Assembly (NCBI GenBank): GCA_945877855.1
Contig: CAMDWA010000003.1
Span: forward strand, 1 to 64,000
DNA length: 64,000 nucleotides
Source of the DNA: Thermoflexus hugenholtzii JAD2
GTDB lineage: Bacteria > Chloroflexota > Anaerolineae > J036 > Brachytrichaceae
Direction of reading: 5' to 3'
Shown: positions 17,954-26,775 of the stretch, one piece after another
Layout of the letters: each line of letters starts with the position of its first letter
Position numbering within the stretch: position 1 is the stretch's first letter
Notes under the pieces: model-generated
Databases searched by the model: none
What the model was told of the DNA's origin: nothing
What the model saw: the letters and a program-made list of their open reading frames with translations, nothing else
Position numbers and translations under genes: made by a program

Positions 17954-19420
17954 TTACATCGGATCAAACGGATATAACTTGCGTCCTAATTTGTGATATT
18001 TGATATGCCCAATCTCGGCGCTATGCACACCGGGTTCCGAGATGACATAAATGGCCCCAGCCCATGGCTCGAATGCTGCACGAAAATGGGCCGCCGACTT
18101 GACACAGATATAGCGCATGGCTTGCGGGTCTAGCCCAAGCGAGCGCGAAAACGCCAATCCCATCGGCTGCTCGCGCCCATAAGTTAAGATGACGTGAATG
18201 CCGTTTTGGCAAACATGGGCCGAGGGGCCATAATCGCCATCGAGGCCGGCATACATGGGGCCTTCGTAGCGAAATCGCCCATCTGAAATCGCCATGACTT
18301 CGACGGTCATGCGCACGGGTGCGCCTTGTAAAGGTGATGATTTGCCGCCAATGTCAAGAGTGAGGGTTGCGCCCACCCCAGCCCGATGACAAGCATCCAC
18401 CGCTGCGGGGTCAACCATATATAACACACAGGCATCTTGCAGCCCAGCATCAATAAAGCCTTGTAATGCGCCGGTGCTATCGCCCGGCGAACCGCCGCCG
18501 CAGTTATCATTGCGATCGGCAAAAATGACCGGATAAAGCCCTTGGGCTTGAGCCGTTGCCAAGGCCTCTTTGAGTGGGGGCATCGTTAGCTGCCAATCGG
18601 CCCGTCGCGCCCAAATCCATTCAGCTAGCGCATCTGCCAGTTGTTGCGCCAATGCCAGATTGTTGTCGGTGACGATATAAACCGATGAACCCATGTCTGG
18701 CACATCGGACAAGGGGAAACCGGTGGCAATCGAGCCACACACTACACCGGGAATCGCTTCGATGCGATGTAGTTCGGCGATGGCGGCATTCATGGGCGGG
18801 TGGGCTGTCACTTGATTCATACCCCAAATCATGGGCAATTTGCGCAGTGCCATGGTTGGGCGCAACCCATCACGCACGATGCGCACCAGCACATCGGCAC
18901 ATTCACGCCCGCGTGGGGCTTGGTCAATTTCGGGGTAGCTTTCGCGGCCAATCAACACATCGGCCTTTTCTATCATCAATTCAGACACGCTCGAATGAAT
19001 GTCTAATTGCGCCACAATGGGCACACTTGGCCCCACCAGTGCCCGCACTGCGCTAAGAATGTAGCCTTCGCCATCATCGATGCCCTCGGCTACCATCGCC
19101 CCGTGTAACTCAAGCAACACCCCATCAATTGGGCCTGCCGCCCTAAATCCATCAAGCATTTCATTGATGAGGCGGTCGAGGGCCGCTCGCGGGGCTGGGC
19201 CGCTAGGGTGGGCCACCGCCATGATGGTGGGGATGAGTTCGAAGCCGTGCACCTCTGCGGCTTCGATAAAGCCGCCGGTTGGGGTGTTTGCGCCTTTAAA
19301 TTTTTCGAGAATGGCATTGCCACGCACATCACCGAACCGCTCGAAAAAGCTTTCGTAGCTGGTTGCCACAGGCGTAAATGTGCTCGATTCATGGCTGATA
19401 CAGCCGGTTGCGATTCGCAT
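17954..19420 (-). CDS. M81-family protein (MlrC/microcystinase-C-like)
   Basis: The 488-aa protein matches the DUF1485/MlrC family over its full length. Features are GCISHESSTFTP at the N-terminus, LELHGAMVAEG (about residue 103), QLDIHSSVSE (metal-binding D-x-H, near 136) and RNDNCGGGSPGDST (about 310). The known member cleaves linearised cyclic peptides; most members sit in catabolic clusters with unknown amide substrates. A GGAG Shine-Dalgarno lies about 11 nt before the ATG. It is 14 bp downstream of the dehydrogenase gene in the same operon. A hydrolytic role on an amide or peptide-like compound is inferred. Confidence 0.86.
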   Translation of the reverse strand: MRIATGCISHESSTFTPVATSYESFFERFGDVRGNAILEKFKGANTPTGGFIEAAEVHGFELIPTIMAVAHPSGPAPRAALDRLINEMLDGFRAAGPIDGVLLELHGAMVAEGIDDGEGYILSAVRALVGPSVPIVAQLDIHSSVSELMIEKADVLIGRESYPEIDQAPRGRECADVLVRIVRDGLRPTMALRKLPMIWGMNQVTAHPPMNAAIAELHRIEAIPGVVCGSIATGFPLSDVPDMGSSVYIVTDNNLALAQQLADALAEWIWARRADWQLTMPPLKEALATAQAQGLYPVIFADRNDNCGGGSPGDSTGALQGFIDAGLQDACVLYMVDPAAVDACHRAGVGATLTLDIGGKSSPLQGAPVRMTVEVMAISDGRFRYEGPMYAGLDGDYGPSAHVCQNGIHVILTYGREQPMGLAFSRSLGLDPQAMRYICVKSAAHFRAAFEPWAGAIYVISEPGVHSAEIGHIKYHKLGRKLYPFDPM

Positions 19421-19434
19421 TATCTTTTTGCTCC

Positions 19435-20463
19435 TTATTTCCAGTCAAATAACACACCCAACATCGATTTCTCACGACGGTAGGCCATTTCATAAGCCTT
19501 TGCCATATCGGTGTAATGAAACCGATGGGTAACAAGGCTTTTGGGTGTTAGCTTTCCTTCAGCCATCAGCGATAACATATGCGCGGCGTTACGATCTGCT
19601 GTGTAGCGGTCATCCATTGCAGCACGTTCTGGGCGCGAATTTGGGAAGGCGTAGCCGGCCGGACCCGATACTGCAATGAGCGAAATGCCTTTGATATAGA
19701 AACGCTGCATTGACAATGGGTTAAAGTCGAGTGCGGCTTCGCCCCGACCCAGCAGCGCCACAATAGACACACGCCCATTGGGTCGCACAATGTCGAGTGC
19801 CGTGCGATAGGCTGGCCAAGGGTTAGCGGTCAGCACGACCAAATCAACGCCTTGCCCTTGGGTAAATGCGTCTATTTTTGCAAGCAAATCGGCATCATCA
19901 AAACGCATGGCGGCATGAGCACCGCTTTGCCGCGCCAAGCCCAGCCGAAAATCATCATTGCCAATGGCGATGACACGCGCCCCAAACAGTGGCCCCACCG
20001 CAACCGCGCCCAAACCAAGTGTGCCAAGCCCAACCACAGCCACATTTTCGCCGGGTCGAAATTGCGCTTTGTGATAACAATGGGCGCTGAGCGCATATAA
20101 ATGGGCATACACTGCGTCTTCATTGCTCACCCCCTCTGGCACATGCACCATACTGGCCGAATCGGTGGTGATGCATTCTGACTGATGCGGTAAGCGCGTG
20201 ACAATGCGGTCGCCGAGGCGCACCCGTTTGACGGCGCTGCCAACCCCGCGCACAATACCGACATTGCTATCACCGACCCAGCGCGGGTAATCGGGCGCGC
20301 CCGGCACACGTTCTGCCCCTTCATAATTGCCACGGTCGGTGCCAATTTTTAAGGCAGTCAATTGGGTCTCGACCCAAATCTCATGGGGTTGTAAATTTTG
20401 GGTGTCGAGTGCTTGTTCTTCGATGCGCAAATCACGCGGGCCATGCAAAATCGCGATTTTCAT
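19435..20463 (-). CDS. Zinc-type medium-chain dehydrogenase
   Basis: About 342 aa. The Rossmann motif GLGTLGLGAVAVGPLFGAR lies near residue 155 and IKIGTDRGNYEG near 38. RWVGDSNVGIV and the C-terminal LVTHRFHYTDMAKAYEMAY are typical of zinc-binding alcohol/sorbitol dehydrogenase relatives. The structural-zinc cysteine loop is missing, as in the BchC-like branch. An in-frame TTG lies upstream at 20478, but the ATG at 20463 overlaps the previous stop as ATGA, the usual arrangement for coupled genes. It probably oxidises or reduces an intermediate shared with the DapA-like enzyme. Confidence 0.8.
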   Translation of the reverse strand: MKIAILHGPRDLRIEEQALDTQNLQPHEIWVETQLTALKIGTDRGNYEGAERVPGAPDYPRWVGDSNVGIVRGVGSAVKRVRLGDRIVTRLPHQSECITTDSASMVHVPEGVSNEDAVYAHLYALSAHCYHKAQFRPGENVAVVGLGTLGLGAVAVGPLFGARVIAIGNDDFRLGLARQSGAHAAMRFDDADLLAKIDAFTQGQGVDLVVLTANPWPAYRTALDIVRPNGRVSIVALLGRGEAALDFNPLSMQRFYIKGISLIAVSGPAGYAFPNSRPERAAMDDRYTADRNAAHMLSLMAEGKLTPKSLVTHRFHYTDMAKAYEMAYRREKSMLGVLFDWK

Positions 20464-21389
20464 TTGGTTGGTAACCAACTCCCGAAATGTTCACGCATCC
20501 GCGCTGCCATTGCCGCATATTGTTCTTCACTAAAACAAATATAGGGCGAGAGTAATCGCAAGGGAAATTCTTCTAGACCGGCCAAGCGCACAATCATTTT
20601 GTCGTATGCGCCATCAATGCGTTCTTCGGCCAGCAACGGCCCTAGCACAATACGCAGCATGTCTTGAAACTCGTGCTGTAAGCGATACATGTCTTCAATT
20701 CGCGCAGCCAGCCCAGCCTCAAATAAGTCTTTGGCTTTGGCAGGGGCCATTGGGCCGAAGCTGCTGAGCAATGAACACGGGCCGTAATTGCAACCGTGTA
20801 TGAAATTACCTTCGCCAAAGAAATGTTGAATTTCGGCGGCATTGGTCATTAGGTCACGTGCCCGTTCGAGGCCGCCGCCGGTGTTTTTGGTGGCGACAAG
20901 GTTTGGCACGACATCGGCAATGCGGCGATAGTCACGCCCAGTGAGCAGGCGTTTGGTGCGCGGCAAGTTGTAATGCAAAAAGCCTGAGTCGGGGAACGCG
21001 CCACACACATCGACAAAAAAGCGCATCATTTCTTCGTCACGCAGGGCCGCCCAACTGGGCAGCGAGATTTGAAAGGTGCGAAAGCCAGCGTCATGCGCCA
21101 TTTGAATACGCTCGACGATGTTGGCGGTCGAAAGCCCAATCACCCCAACCATGGCATGAACATCGGGTTTGTTGGTTTCTTCGCGGAAAATGCGCACAAT
21201 TTGTTTAAATCGCGCTGTATCAACCGCATAGCCTTCGCCAGCGGTGCCAAAAATATAAACATGCTTGAACCCTTGTGCCAAGACGGTTTGCACCTCACGG
21301 CGAAATAGATCTTCCATCAATTGTTCATGCGCATCCCAAGGCACTTCGCACGAAATTAAGATGGCTTGCGGGTAACGTTGCTTTATCAT
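20460..21389 (-). CDS. DapA-family (dihydrodipicolinate synthase/aldolase-like) lyase
   Basis: The 309-aa protein has the class-I aldolase barrel of the DapA/NanA/KdgA superfamily. IFGTAGEGYAVD corresponds to the GTTGE substrate loop (about residue 48), FLHYNLPRT holds the catalytic tyrosine (about 140), and VATKNTGGG the Schiff-base lysine (about 168). The family cleaves or forms C-C bonds in 2-keto acids. Catabolic context argues against lysine biosynthesis. It is first gene of a seven-gene minus-strand operon (to 12708), preceded by a GntR-type operator at 21411-21421. Confidence 0.84.
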   Translation of the reverse strand: MIKQRYPQAILISCEVPWDAHEQLMEDLFRREVQTVLAQGFKHVYIFGTAGEGYAVDTARFKQIVRIFREETNKPDVHAMVGVIGLSTANIVERIQMAHDAGFRTFQISLPSWAALRDEEMMRFFVDVCGAFPDSGFLHYNLPRTKRLLTGRDYRRIADVVPNLVATKNTGGGLERARDLMTNAAEIQHFFGEGNFIHGCNYGPCSLLSSFGPMAPAKAKDLFEAGLAARIEDMYRLQHEFQDMLRIVLGPLLAEERIDGAYDKMIVRLAGLEEFPLRLLSPYICFSEEQYAAMAARMREHFGSWLPTK

Positions 21390-21410
21390 AATTGTTTAAA
21401 ATAAGTGAAG

Positions 21411-21458
21411 TTGTCAGACAAATATGATTTTAGTCTTACATTGTATTTTGTCAAGCTG
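21411..21458. promoter_or_regulatory. GntR/FadR-type operator plus conserved promoter box
   Basis: TTGTCAGACAA at 21411-21421 is a perfect palindrome around its central base and fits FadR-subfamily operators (TnGTC-n-GACnA). Exactly 37 bp later, start to start, comes TTGTCAAGCTG at 21448. The same pair with the same spacing precedes the gntR gene at 25752. The site lies in the 86-bp divergent gap, so it could control both the DapA-led operon and the class-IV aminotransferase. Confidence 0.72.
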
Positions 21459-21475
21459 TAAAATATTTGATAATT

Positions 21476-22408
21476 ATGATCGACAAAACCCACCACCATC
21501 AGGTTTACCTGAACGGCAAACTGTTGCCGCGTGACCAAGCCATGATCTCGGTATTTGATTCGGCAGTGATGCTGGGCGATACTGTAACCGAATCGACCCG
21601 CACCTTTAACGGTGTGCCATTTAAGCTGGATGCGCATATCGATCGGCTGTATAAATCGCTTAAGATTACGCGCATTAACCCGGGGATGACGGCAGCCGAG
21701 ATGAAGGCGTTGACGCTGCAAGTGTTGGCAAGCAACGCCCATTTGTTAGCCGAGGGCGAAGATTGCTGGATTGTGCATAACATTTCGCGTGGGCAATCGG
21801 TGGCTGGGGCAGACCCAACGGTTCAGCGCTCACCAGCAACGGTCATTATTTTTACTTCGCCCATGATTTTGACCGATTGGGCCGGTTTTTACACCGAGGG
21901 GTGTCATGCCGTTACCCCGCCTAGCCGCGCCATGCCGTCGCAAGCGCTCGATGCACGTATTAAAAATCGCAGTCGCATGGCCTATACCTTGGCCGAGATC
22001 GAAGTGAAGCTGGTTGACCCGAAGGCGCAGGGCATTTTGCTCGATATGAATGGCAATATTGCCGAAAATAAAGGCGGTAATTTTTTTGTGGTTGAAAATG
22101 GCATGCTCAAAACGCCCTCAACCAGCAATGCCTTGGCTGGCATCAGCCGCGCCACCATTCTTGAGCTGGCGCAAACGCTGCACATTCCATTGCGCGAATG
22201 CGACTTGCAGCCATACGATGTGTATACGGCGGATGAAGCATTTTTTACCAGCACGCCTTATTGCATCATGCCGGCCACGCGCTTTAATGGGTTGCCGGTG
22301 GGCGATGGCACGGTCGGCCCCATTACGCGCCGCTTGTTGGCGGCATGGAGTGCGTTGGTGGGGGTGGATATTGTGGCGCAGGCTCAAAAACAACTTTTAC
22401 CAGATTAA
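21476..22408 (+). CDS. Class-IV aminotransferase (BCAT/D-amino-acid transaminase fold)
   Basis: About 310 aa. PLP-fold signatures are GDTVTESTRTF (about residue 38), the lysine of DARIKNRSRMAY (about 163) and the glutamate region DMNGNIAENKGGNFFVV (about 190). The usual split is between branched-chain, D-alanine and aminodeoxychorismate enzymes; I cannot choose. An in-frame TTG begins 9 bp upstream, but ATG at 21476 fits. No Shine-Dalgarno is visible and the promoter-like DNA runs almost to the ATG, so the transcript may be leaderless or nearly so. It is divergent from the DapA-led operon, and its stop overlaps the convergent SDR gene by 4 bp. Confidence 0.83.
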   Translation: MIDKTHHHQVYLNGKLLPRDQAMISVFDSAVMLGDTVTESTRTFNGVPFKLDAHIDRLYKSLKITRINPGMTAAEMKALTLQVLASNAHLLAEGEDCWIVHNISRGQSVAGADPTVQRSPATVIIFTSPMILTDWAGFYTEGCHAVTPPSRAMPSQALDARIKNRSRMAYTLAEIEVKLVDPKAQGILLDMNGNIAENKGGNFFVVENGMLKTPSTSNALAGISRATILELAQTLHIPLRECDLQPYDVYTADEAFFTSTPYCIMPATRFNGLPVGDGTVGPITRRLLAAWSALVGVDIVAQAQKQLLPD

Positions 22409-23193
22409 CGGTATTCATCTGGATTGAAGTTGTCTGAACTACCCGTTGGCGACCAATTTAATATGTTTTTGGCATGGGTTGTGTCGCGCCAGCGATATTT
22501 GTTATTTGAGATCGCGTCAAAAATATCATAATGTAGGTCGGATGGGGCGGAAAGACATAAATCGATCATTTGTACCGCATCTTGCTGCGCAAGATAGCCC
22601 GGAAAATGACGCAGCAGTTTAGGTTTATCGTCATCAAGCACCGCCCCAAGCCGAATGCATAGTACACTCATTGGGTAGTTGTCGGCAAACCATCTTCCTG
22701 CTTGTTCTCCAAACAATTTGCCTACGCCGTATGGGCTATCGGGGCGAGGTGGGTCGGTGTGTTTCTTCATCTGCCAAGGTGTTGAAACCTGATCATACTC
22801 GCCGCGTGCCAATTTGCCATAGGGCAAGGTGTCGTCCCATTCGTGCCCTAGCATTGTGCTGCCAGTGCTCATAAACACAACCCGTTTTATGCCAGCCTCT
22901 GCCGCAGCACGATACATATTTAGGGCACCCAATACGGTCGTACTCATCGTCGCATCCCAGTCAAAGGTTAATTTAGTTTCTGCCGACAAATGCAGCACCA
23001 TATCTATACCATTAAATGCTGGGCGAATGGCCGCCAAATCTGCGATATCAGCTTGCAAACAGGGCAAGCCTTCGATTTTTGAGCGATTAAGCGCACTAAA
23101 GGTATATTTATCGCTTAGCCCGGCAAGTGTCAATTTGCCAATTAAGCCACTGGCTCCCGTGATCAACACTTTTGTTTTTGTGTTTTGGGTCAT
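22405..23193 (-). CDS. NAD-dependent epimerase/dehydratase-type SDR, uronate-dehydrogenase-like
   Basis: The 262-aa extended SDR has ITGASGLIG at residue 11 (NAD-binding), VLHLSAET (about 65), the catalytic serine in VVFMSTGST and the Y-x3-K motif SPYGVGKLFGEQAGR (about 155). The short length and the way the YxxxK segment runs into GE resemble uronate dehydrogenase (Udh), which oxidises hexuronates to lactones. A sugar-acid role would fit the nearby Gfo/Idh enzymes, DapA-like lyase and FAH-family protein, but the assignment is tentative. It is third of a minus-strand set with the FAD and PhyH genes. Confidence 0.78.
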   Translation of the reverse strand: MTQNTKTKVLITGASGLIGKLTLAGLSDKYTFSALNRSKIEGLPCLQADIADLAAIRPAFNGIDMVLHLSAETKLTFDWDATMSTTVLGALNMYRAAAEAGIKRVVFMSTGSTMLGHEWDDTLPYGKLARGEYDQVSTPWQMKKHTDPPRPDSPYGVGKLFGEQAGRWFADNYPMSVLCIRLGAVLDDDKPKLLRHFPGYLAQQDAVQMIDLCLSAPSDLHYDIFDAISNNKYRWRDTTHAKNILNWSPTGSSDNFNPDEYR

Positions 23194-23220
23194 ATTGTGT
23201 TTTGTTGAAACGGTAAATTG

Positions 23221-24549
23221 TTATGAGATGGCATGATGGGCCGCTTTTCGCCCAAACACCAAGCCGAGGCATAAGCCGCCGGCATATTGCTCATTGTGAA
23301 CACCGCCCGAATCTGCGCCTGCGGCATATAAACCCGGAATGATGCGGGTGCTGCGGTCGATGACTTGGGCGTTTTCGTTAATTTGTAGACCGCCCAAAGT
23401 AAAGGTGATGCCCGTTGTTAGCCCAAGTGCGTAAAATGGTGGCTTGAGCAAGGCATTGGCGGTGGCTTTGCGCGGAATACGCAACTGGGCGGCGCTGCCA
23501 TTGGCAACGGCCTGATTAAACTCGTGCAGGGTGGTGAGTGCGCCCTTGCCATAAACGCCCAATTGGGTCAGCCCCTCGCACAAAGCTTCGAGCGTGTCGG
23601 CCTTGAGGCCGGGCGCGCCCAAAGCCAATGATTCGTGAAAGGTATCGGTAGCGCGTGCGCCGCCACCAGCGGGGCGTACGGCAAAATTGCGATAGACATC
23701 GTCGTCATATAGCACAAAGGCCAGTGCGTTGGGTTCACGCGCCACATATTGGCAACTGGTTTCGTCGCCCACCGATTCATCACAAAAGCGCTCGCCATAC
23801 ACATTCACCAACACCGACTGGGCGCTGTGATAGTGGGTGTAGGCGATAAAGTCGTGGGTGGGCACAACGGCAGGCGGGGCGGGGATGAGATGCCCATAAA
23901 AACTACTCATGCCGATACTGGGTGCTGCGCCAAGCGCCGTGCCCATCAAATAGCCATCGCCAGTATTGTTTGGGCTGCCGCGCAACACCAAACGGTCTGA
24001 CCAACGTCCGAAAAACTGCGCCCGCAAGGCGCGATTGCCCTGAAACCCGCCACTGCTCAGAATGACCGCATCGGCTTCAAGCTGTTCGAGTGCGCCCGTT
24101 TGGGTGCGTATCTCTACCCCTTGAACTGGCCCGTCCGCACTTCGGATCAAACGCTCGACTGGGCTGTTTAATCGTAGTTCGCCCCCAAGCGCTAAAAAGC
24201 GCTCGAGCATGGCAGCGACAAAGGCACGCGGGTTTGGCTCCATTAAATAGGTGGTGCGGTCTGGCAGCGAGTCAAGCCGCGTCAGTGTTGCCCCATGTCC
24301 TCGCAGCCAATCGATGCCCGCTTGGTAGCCATCCACCAATACGCGCCCAAGAATGGGGTCGCCCAAGGGCACTAAACGCCGCAGGTCGGCATAGCTGGCG
24401 GCGCACCATACTGTACCGCCCGACATCGCCAGTGACCCACCGGGGGTAGCGCCTTTTTCGATCAGGGTGACGTGTGCGCCAAGTTCACGGGCTTGTAATG
24501 CGCTGCATAAGCCGGCCATGCCAGCGCCAACGACAATGATTTTTTTCAT
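23221..24549 (-). CDS. FAD-dependent oxidoreductase, fumarate-reductase/ketosteroid-dehydrogenase-like
   Basis: About 442 aa. The N-terminal MKKIIVVGAGMAGLCSALQA is a GxGxxG FAD site. GGSLAMSGGTVWCA (about residue 42), AVILSSGGFQGNRAL (about 164) and the C-terminal FTLGGLQINENAQVID and PGLYAAGADSGGVHNEQYAGG belong to the FAD-binding-2 family (SdhA/FrdA, KstD, urocanate reductase). It is soluble, without a heme domain. The longest frame starts with GTG at 24561, but ATG at 24549 fits the FAD motif. The reaction is probably dehydrogenation or reduction next to a carbonyl or carboxylate; the substrate is unknown. Confidence 0.83.
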   Translation of the reverse strand: MKKIIVVGAGMAGLCSALQARELGAHVTLIEKGATPGGSLAMSGGTVWCAASYADLRRLVPLGDPILGRVLVDGYQAGIDWLRGHGATLTRLDSLPDRTTYLMEPNPRAFVAAMLERFLALGGELRLNSPVERLIRSADGPVQGVEIRTQTGALEQLEADAVILSSGGFQGNRALRAQFFGRWSDRLVLRGSPNNTGDGYLMGTALGAAPSIGMSSFYGHLIPAPPAVVPTHDFIAYTHYHSAQSVLVNVYGERFCDESVGDETSCQYVAREPNALAFVLYDDDVYRNFAVRPAGGGARATDTFHESLALGAPGLKADTLEALCEGLTQLGVYGKGALTTLHEFNQAVANGSAAQLRIPRKATANALLKPPFYALGLTTGITFTLGGLQINENAQVIDRSTRIIPGLYAAGADSGGVHNEQYAGGLCLGLVFGRKAAHHAIS

Positions 24550-24561
24550 ATTCTTAATCAC

Positions 24562-24606
24562 TTGACAATGTCACATTTGCAAAAGCGAGCAAGTTTTGTC
24601 GATTTT
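24562..24606. repeat. Partial copy of the hairpin-flank element
   Basis: TTGACAATGTCACATT, 12 bp, then CAAGTTTT and GATTTT. The same layout occurs at 31930-31974 (TTGGCAATGTCACATT, 12 bp, CAAGTTTT, CCGATTTC), where it runs directly into a CCGATTTCA hairpin. Here the hairpin is absent. TGACAATGTCA (24563-24573) is itself palindromic and lies 14 bp before the FAD gene start. Confidence 0.55.
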
Positions 24607-24645
24607 GCATGTTTTTTAGAGGTTGTATAAAAACGCTGCAATTTG

Positions 24646-24723
24646 CCTCTCACGAAGCTCACAAAGAACACAAAGGGTTTAAAAAAATACCTTCTTTGTG
24701 TTCTTTGTGAGCTTCGTGAGAGG
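24646..24723. repeat. Perfect 30-bp-arm hairpin
   Basis: Arms 24646-24675 and 24694-24723 are exact complements; the loop pairs further (GGT/ACC). On the plus strand a T-run follows, but both flanking genes are on the minus strand, so it sits inside their operon between the PhyH and FAD genes rather than at its end. Confidence 0.9.
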
Positions 24724-24759
24724 TTTTTGTATTGATAAAAATAGTTTTTATACTAACGC

Positions 24760-25617
24760 TTATACATTCCAACGGCTGGGGTTAATGCCGGGGGCTTCGT
24801 TTGCCATATTGGTCGGGCGGTTGGGTACATTAAAGTCAAAATTGGCGGTGTTGAGGCTCTTAAATAGCTTGCGCACAGGCGGTGGGAGTGCCGCGACTTT
24901 GTCTTGTGGCCAATCTGGCACTTCGACGATGGGCGGCGACCACGTGGGGCGATAGGCAATGGCTAACAAACGCCGATCTTCTTGGCTGCGATTGGGGTAG
25001 TTGGCATGAAAAACCGACTGATTGATGATGGCGGCTGACCCGGCTGGGCAGCAAATCATGACCGATTCGGGGTGGGTGAGGTAACGTTTGTAGGGGTTGG
25101 CATCGCTGTGCATCGACAAATGGGAGTGGGGCAACACCAATAAGGGGGCCTTGGCCGGGGTTAGATCGTCCAAATACCACAAGACCCGCACCAATTTGGG
25201 GGCGCTCGATTGCATGCCAAAGATTTTTGAGCCATAAGGTTGGGCATCGGTGTGAATGGCGATGCCCGGATGCCCCGGACGTGAGAGTGCAAAGACGCAG
25301 GAAGTGACGACCAATTCATCGCCGAACAAAGTTTCAAGAAAGCCGGTGATGGTGGGATTGGCGATCAGGTCGATGCTGTTGGGCGAATTTGACCATTGCA
25401 CATTGCTGTGCCCGCGTTGGTTTTCGCTATAGTCGGTGCCGATGGTCGGCAATTGGTCTAGCTCGGCCTTGATCGCCGCGACTGTCGCTTGGTCGATGAC
25501 AGATGGGAACAACACATAGCCCTCAATTTCGAGGTGTTTAATGCGTTGTGCTGTGTTTAGCGTGGCCCAATCGGTTGTGTCGAGTGTGGCGGGGTATTCG
25601 GCTAGTCGATTTTCCAT
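24760..25617 (-). CDS. Phytanoyl-CoA dioxygenase (PhyH) family Fe(II)/2-oxoglutarate oxygenase
   Basis: The 285-aa protein has a double-stranded beta-helix with the metal triad: AIHTDAQP gives HxD (about residue 121), SVFHANYPNR the distal histidine (about 202), and the arginine of DRRLLAIAYRP binds 2-oxoglutarate. Bacterial PhyH relatives hydroxylate diverse small molecules, including amino acids, ectoine and halogenation substrates. It heads a minus-strand set (PhyH, FAD enzyme, SDR) and its upstream gap contains the GntR operator shared with the divergent gntR gene. Confidence 0.84.
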   Translation of the reverse strand: MENRLAEYPATLDTTDWATLNTAQRIKHLEIEGYVLFPSVIDQATVAAIKAELDQLPTIGTDYSENQRGHSNVQWSNSPNSIDLIANPTITGFLETLFGDELVVTSCVFALSRPGHPGIAIHTDAQPYGSKIFGMQSSAPKLVRVLWYLDDLTPAKAPLLVLPHSHLSMHSDANPYKRYLTHPESVMICCPAGSAAIINQSVFHANYPNRSQEDRRLLAIAYRPTWSPPIVEVPDWPQDKVAALPPPVRKLFKSLNTANFDFNVPNRPTNMANEAPGINPSRWNV

Positions 25618-25650
25618 TTGTATTTTCCTATTTTGGTGGCACAGGTTTTG

Positions 25651-25696
25651 CCGAAATCGCTGTCCTTCTACGAGGATAGAGGGACAGCGATTTCGG
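25651..25696. repeat. Hairpin, CCGAAATC variant of the CCGATTTCA class
   Basis: Arms 25651-25670 and 25677-25696 (20 bp, one mismatch) with a 6-nt loop; edge CCGAAATCGCTGTCC. It lies 34 bp upstream of the PhyH start, between it and the GntR operator. Confidence 0.88.
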
Positions 25697-25751
25697 TATT
25701 ATGTCTATTGGACGGAAATCATATTTTCAAATTGCTATTAGTATATAATAG

Positions 25752-25799
25752 TTGTCTGACAAATTTATTGTAGTATATAGAATAAAGCTTGTCAAGCTG
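25752..25799. promoter_or_regulatory. Second GntR/FadR-type operator plus conserved promoter box
   Basis: TTGTCTGACAA at 25752-25762 and TTGTCAAGCTG at 25789-25799, with the same 26-bp AT-rich interval as at 21411-21458. The operator is 61 bp from the end of the box-to-start region of gntR, so autoregulation is likely, and it also faces the divergent PhyH operon. Confidence 0.72.
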
Positions 25800-25822
25800 A
25801 TAATTGCATAAGTTATGCCGCT

Positions 25823-26614
25823 ATGTCAATGATGCAAGAACCATCTGCAACAGGTGAAAAACACGCATTTAAAAACCTCATTCGCGAGCGCATGAAGGCC
25901 TTTATTGTGGATGAGAAGTTAAAGCCGGGCGACAAATTGCCGACTGAGGAAGTGCTGTGCGAACGGTTGCAAATTAGCCGCAGCGCCTTGCGTGAGGCGC
26001 TCGCTAGCCTAGAGGCGTTGGGTGTGATTGAAGCGCGGCAGGGCAGTGGGCGGGTGGTGCGTGACTTTAACTTTGATGCGATTTTGTCAAATTTGGCTTA
26101 TGGTTTTGCAATTCGTCGGCAGACGCAACAACATATTAAAGATGTGCGTAAGGCGCTTGATCTGTTCTTCATTGAAAGCATTGTTACGGTTGCGACCGAC
26201 AAGCAGATTGAAGAATTGCGTCAAAAGGTGCGTGCCATTCAGCTAAAAATGCGCGACAAGCAAAGTTATGCTGCCGAAGATTATGAATTACATCGCGCTA
26301 TGTTTGAGATTACCGGCAACCCATTGGCTAAGCAACTTTTTGAGATCACATGGGATGCAAATTTGCATCCGAATGATAGTGATGTGCAATGGATGCGCCG
26401 CGCTTCGGATCGTTATGAATTGACGATGCACAGTAATATTGTTGAAGCCATTGCGAACCGTGATGTAGTTGGGGCGCGTAATGCTGTTTTGGCTCATTAT
26501 CGTCATACCGATAAACGTATGAAGGAGAATTTAGAAAATAAGCAAGTGGAAAATAATCGTAAAGACATTCCTAATGAAATCGCGGTATTTTCTCAATACA
26601 CAGCGGCAACCTAG
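25823..26614 (+). CDS. FadR-subfamily GntR transcriptional regulator
   Basis: The 263-aa protein has a winged helix at residues about 10-80 (LKPGDKLPTEEVLCERLQ, SRSALREALASLEALG, the wing RQGSGRVV) and an all-helical FCD ligand-binding domain (about 95-235). That domain contains metal- and ligand-type residues such as ELHRAMFEITGN and the terminal HSNIVEAIANRD then HYRHTDKRM. FadR-type regulators usually sense an acidic metabolite of the pathway they control. Two matching operators, one upstream of this gene and one in the 21.4-kb divergent gap, make it the likely regulator of the whole 12.7-32.8 kb island. It precedes the ABC binding-protein gene on the plus strand. Confidence 0.88.
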   Translation: MSMMQEPSATGEKHAFKNLIRERMKAFIVDEKLKPGDKLPTEEVLCERLQISRSALREALASLEALGVIEARQGSGRVVRDFNFDAILSNLAYGFAIRRQTQQHIKDVRKALDLFFIESIVTVATDKQIEELRQKVRAIQLKMRDKQSYAAEDYELHRAMFEITGNPLAKQLFEITWDANLHPNDSDVQWMRRASDRYELTMHSNIVEAIANRDVVGARNAVLAHYRHTDKRMKENLENKQVENNRKDIPNEIAVFSQYTAAT

Positions 26615-26627
26615 TTAAAGACGTAGT

Positions 26628-26685
26628 GCCGCAACCATTATCTCTTTATTCCTATTCCTATGAATAAAGAGATGATGGTTGCGGC
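26628..26685. repeat. 24-bp-arm hairpin (GCCGCAACC edge)
   Basis: Arms 26628-26651 and 26662-26685, one mismatch, 10-nt loop. It lies between the GntR gene and the binding-protein gene. The inner CATTATCT is shared with the hairpin at 16779, hinting at relation to the CCGATTTCA class. Confidence 0.85.
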
Positions 26686-26775
26686 GAAAATCTGGTTTTA
26701 GCACTTAAACAAGTTGATTTTGAAACGGGCCATCCGTCCCGATGAACGGATTTTTGACCAAATGAGGCATTAAGG

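Noticed and set aside
24646-24723. Rho-independent terminator
   Set aside because: The T-run is on the plus strand while both flanking genes are on the minus strand and appear co-transcribed.
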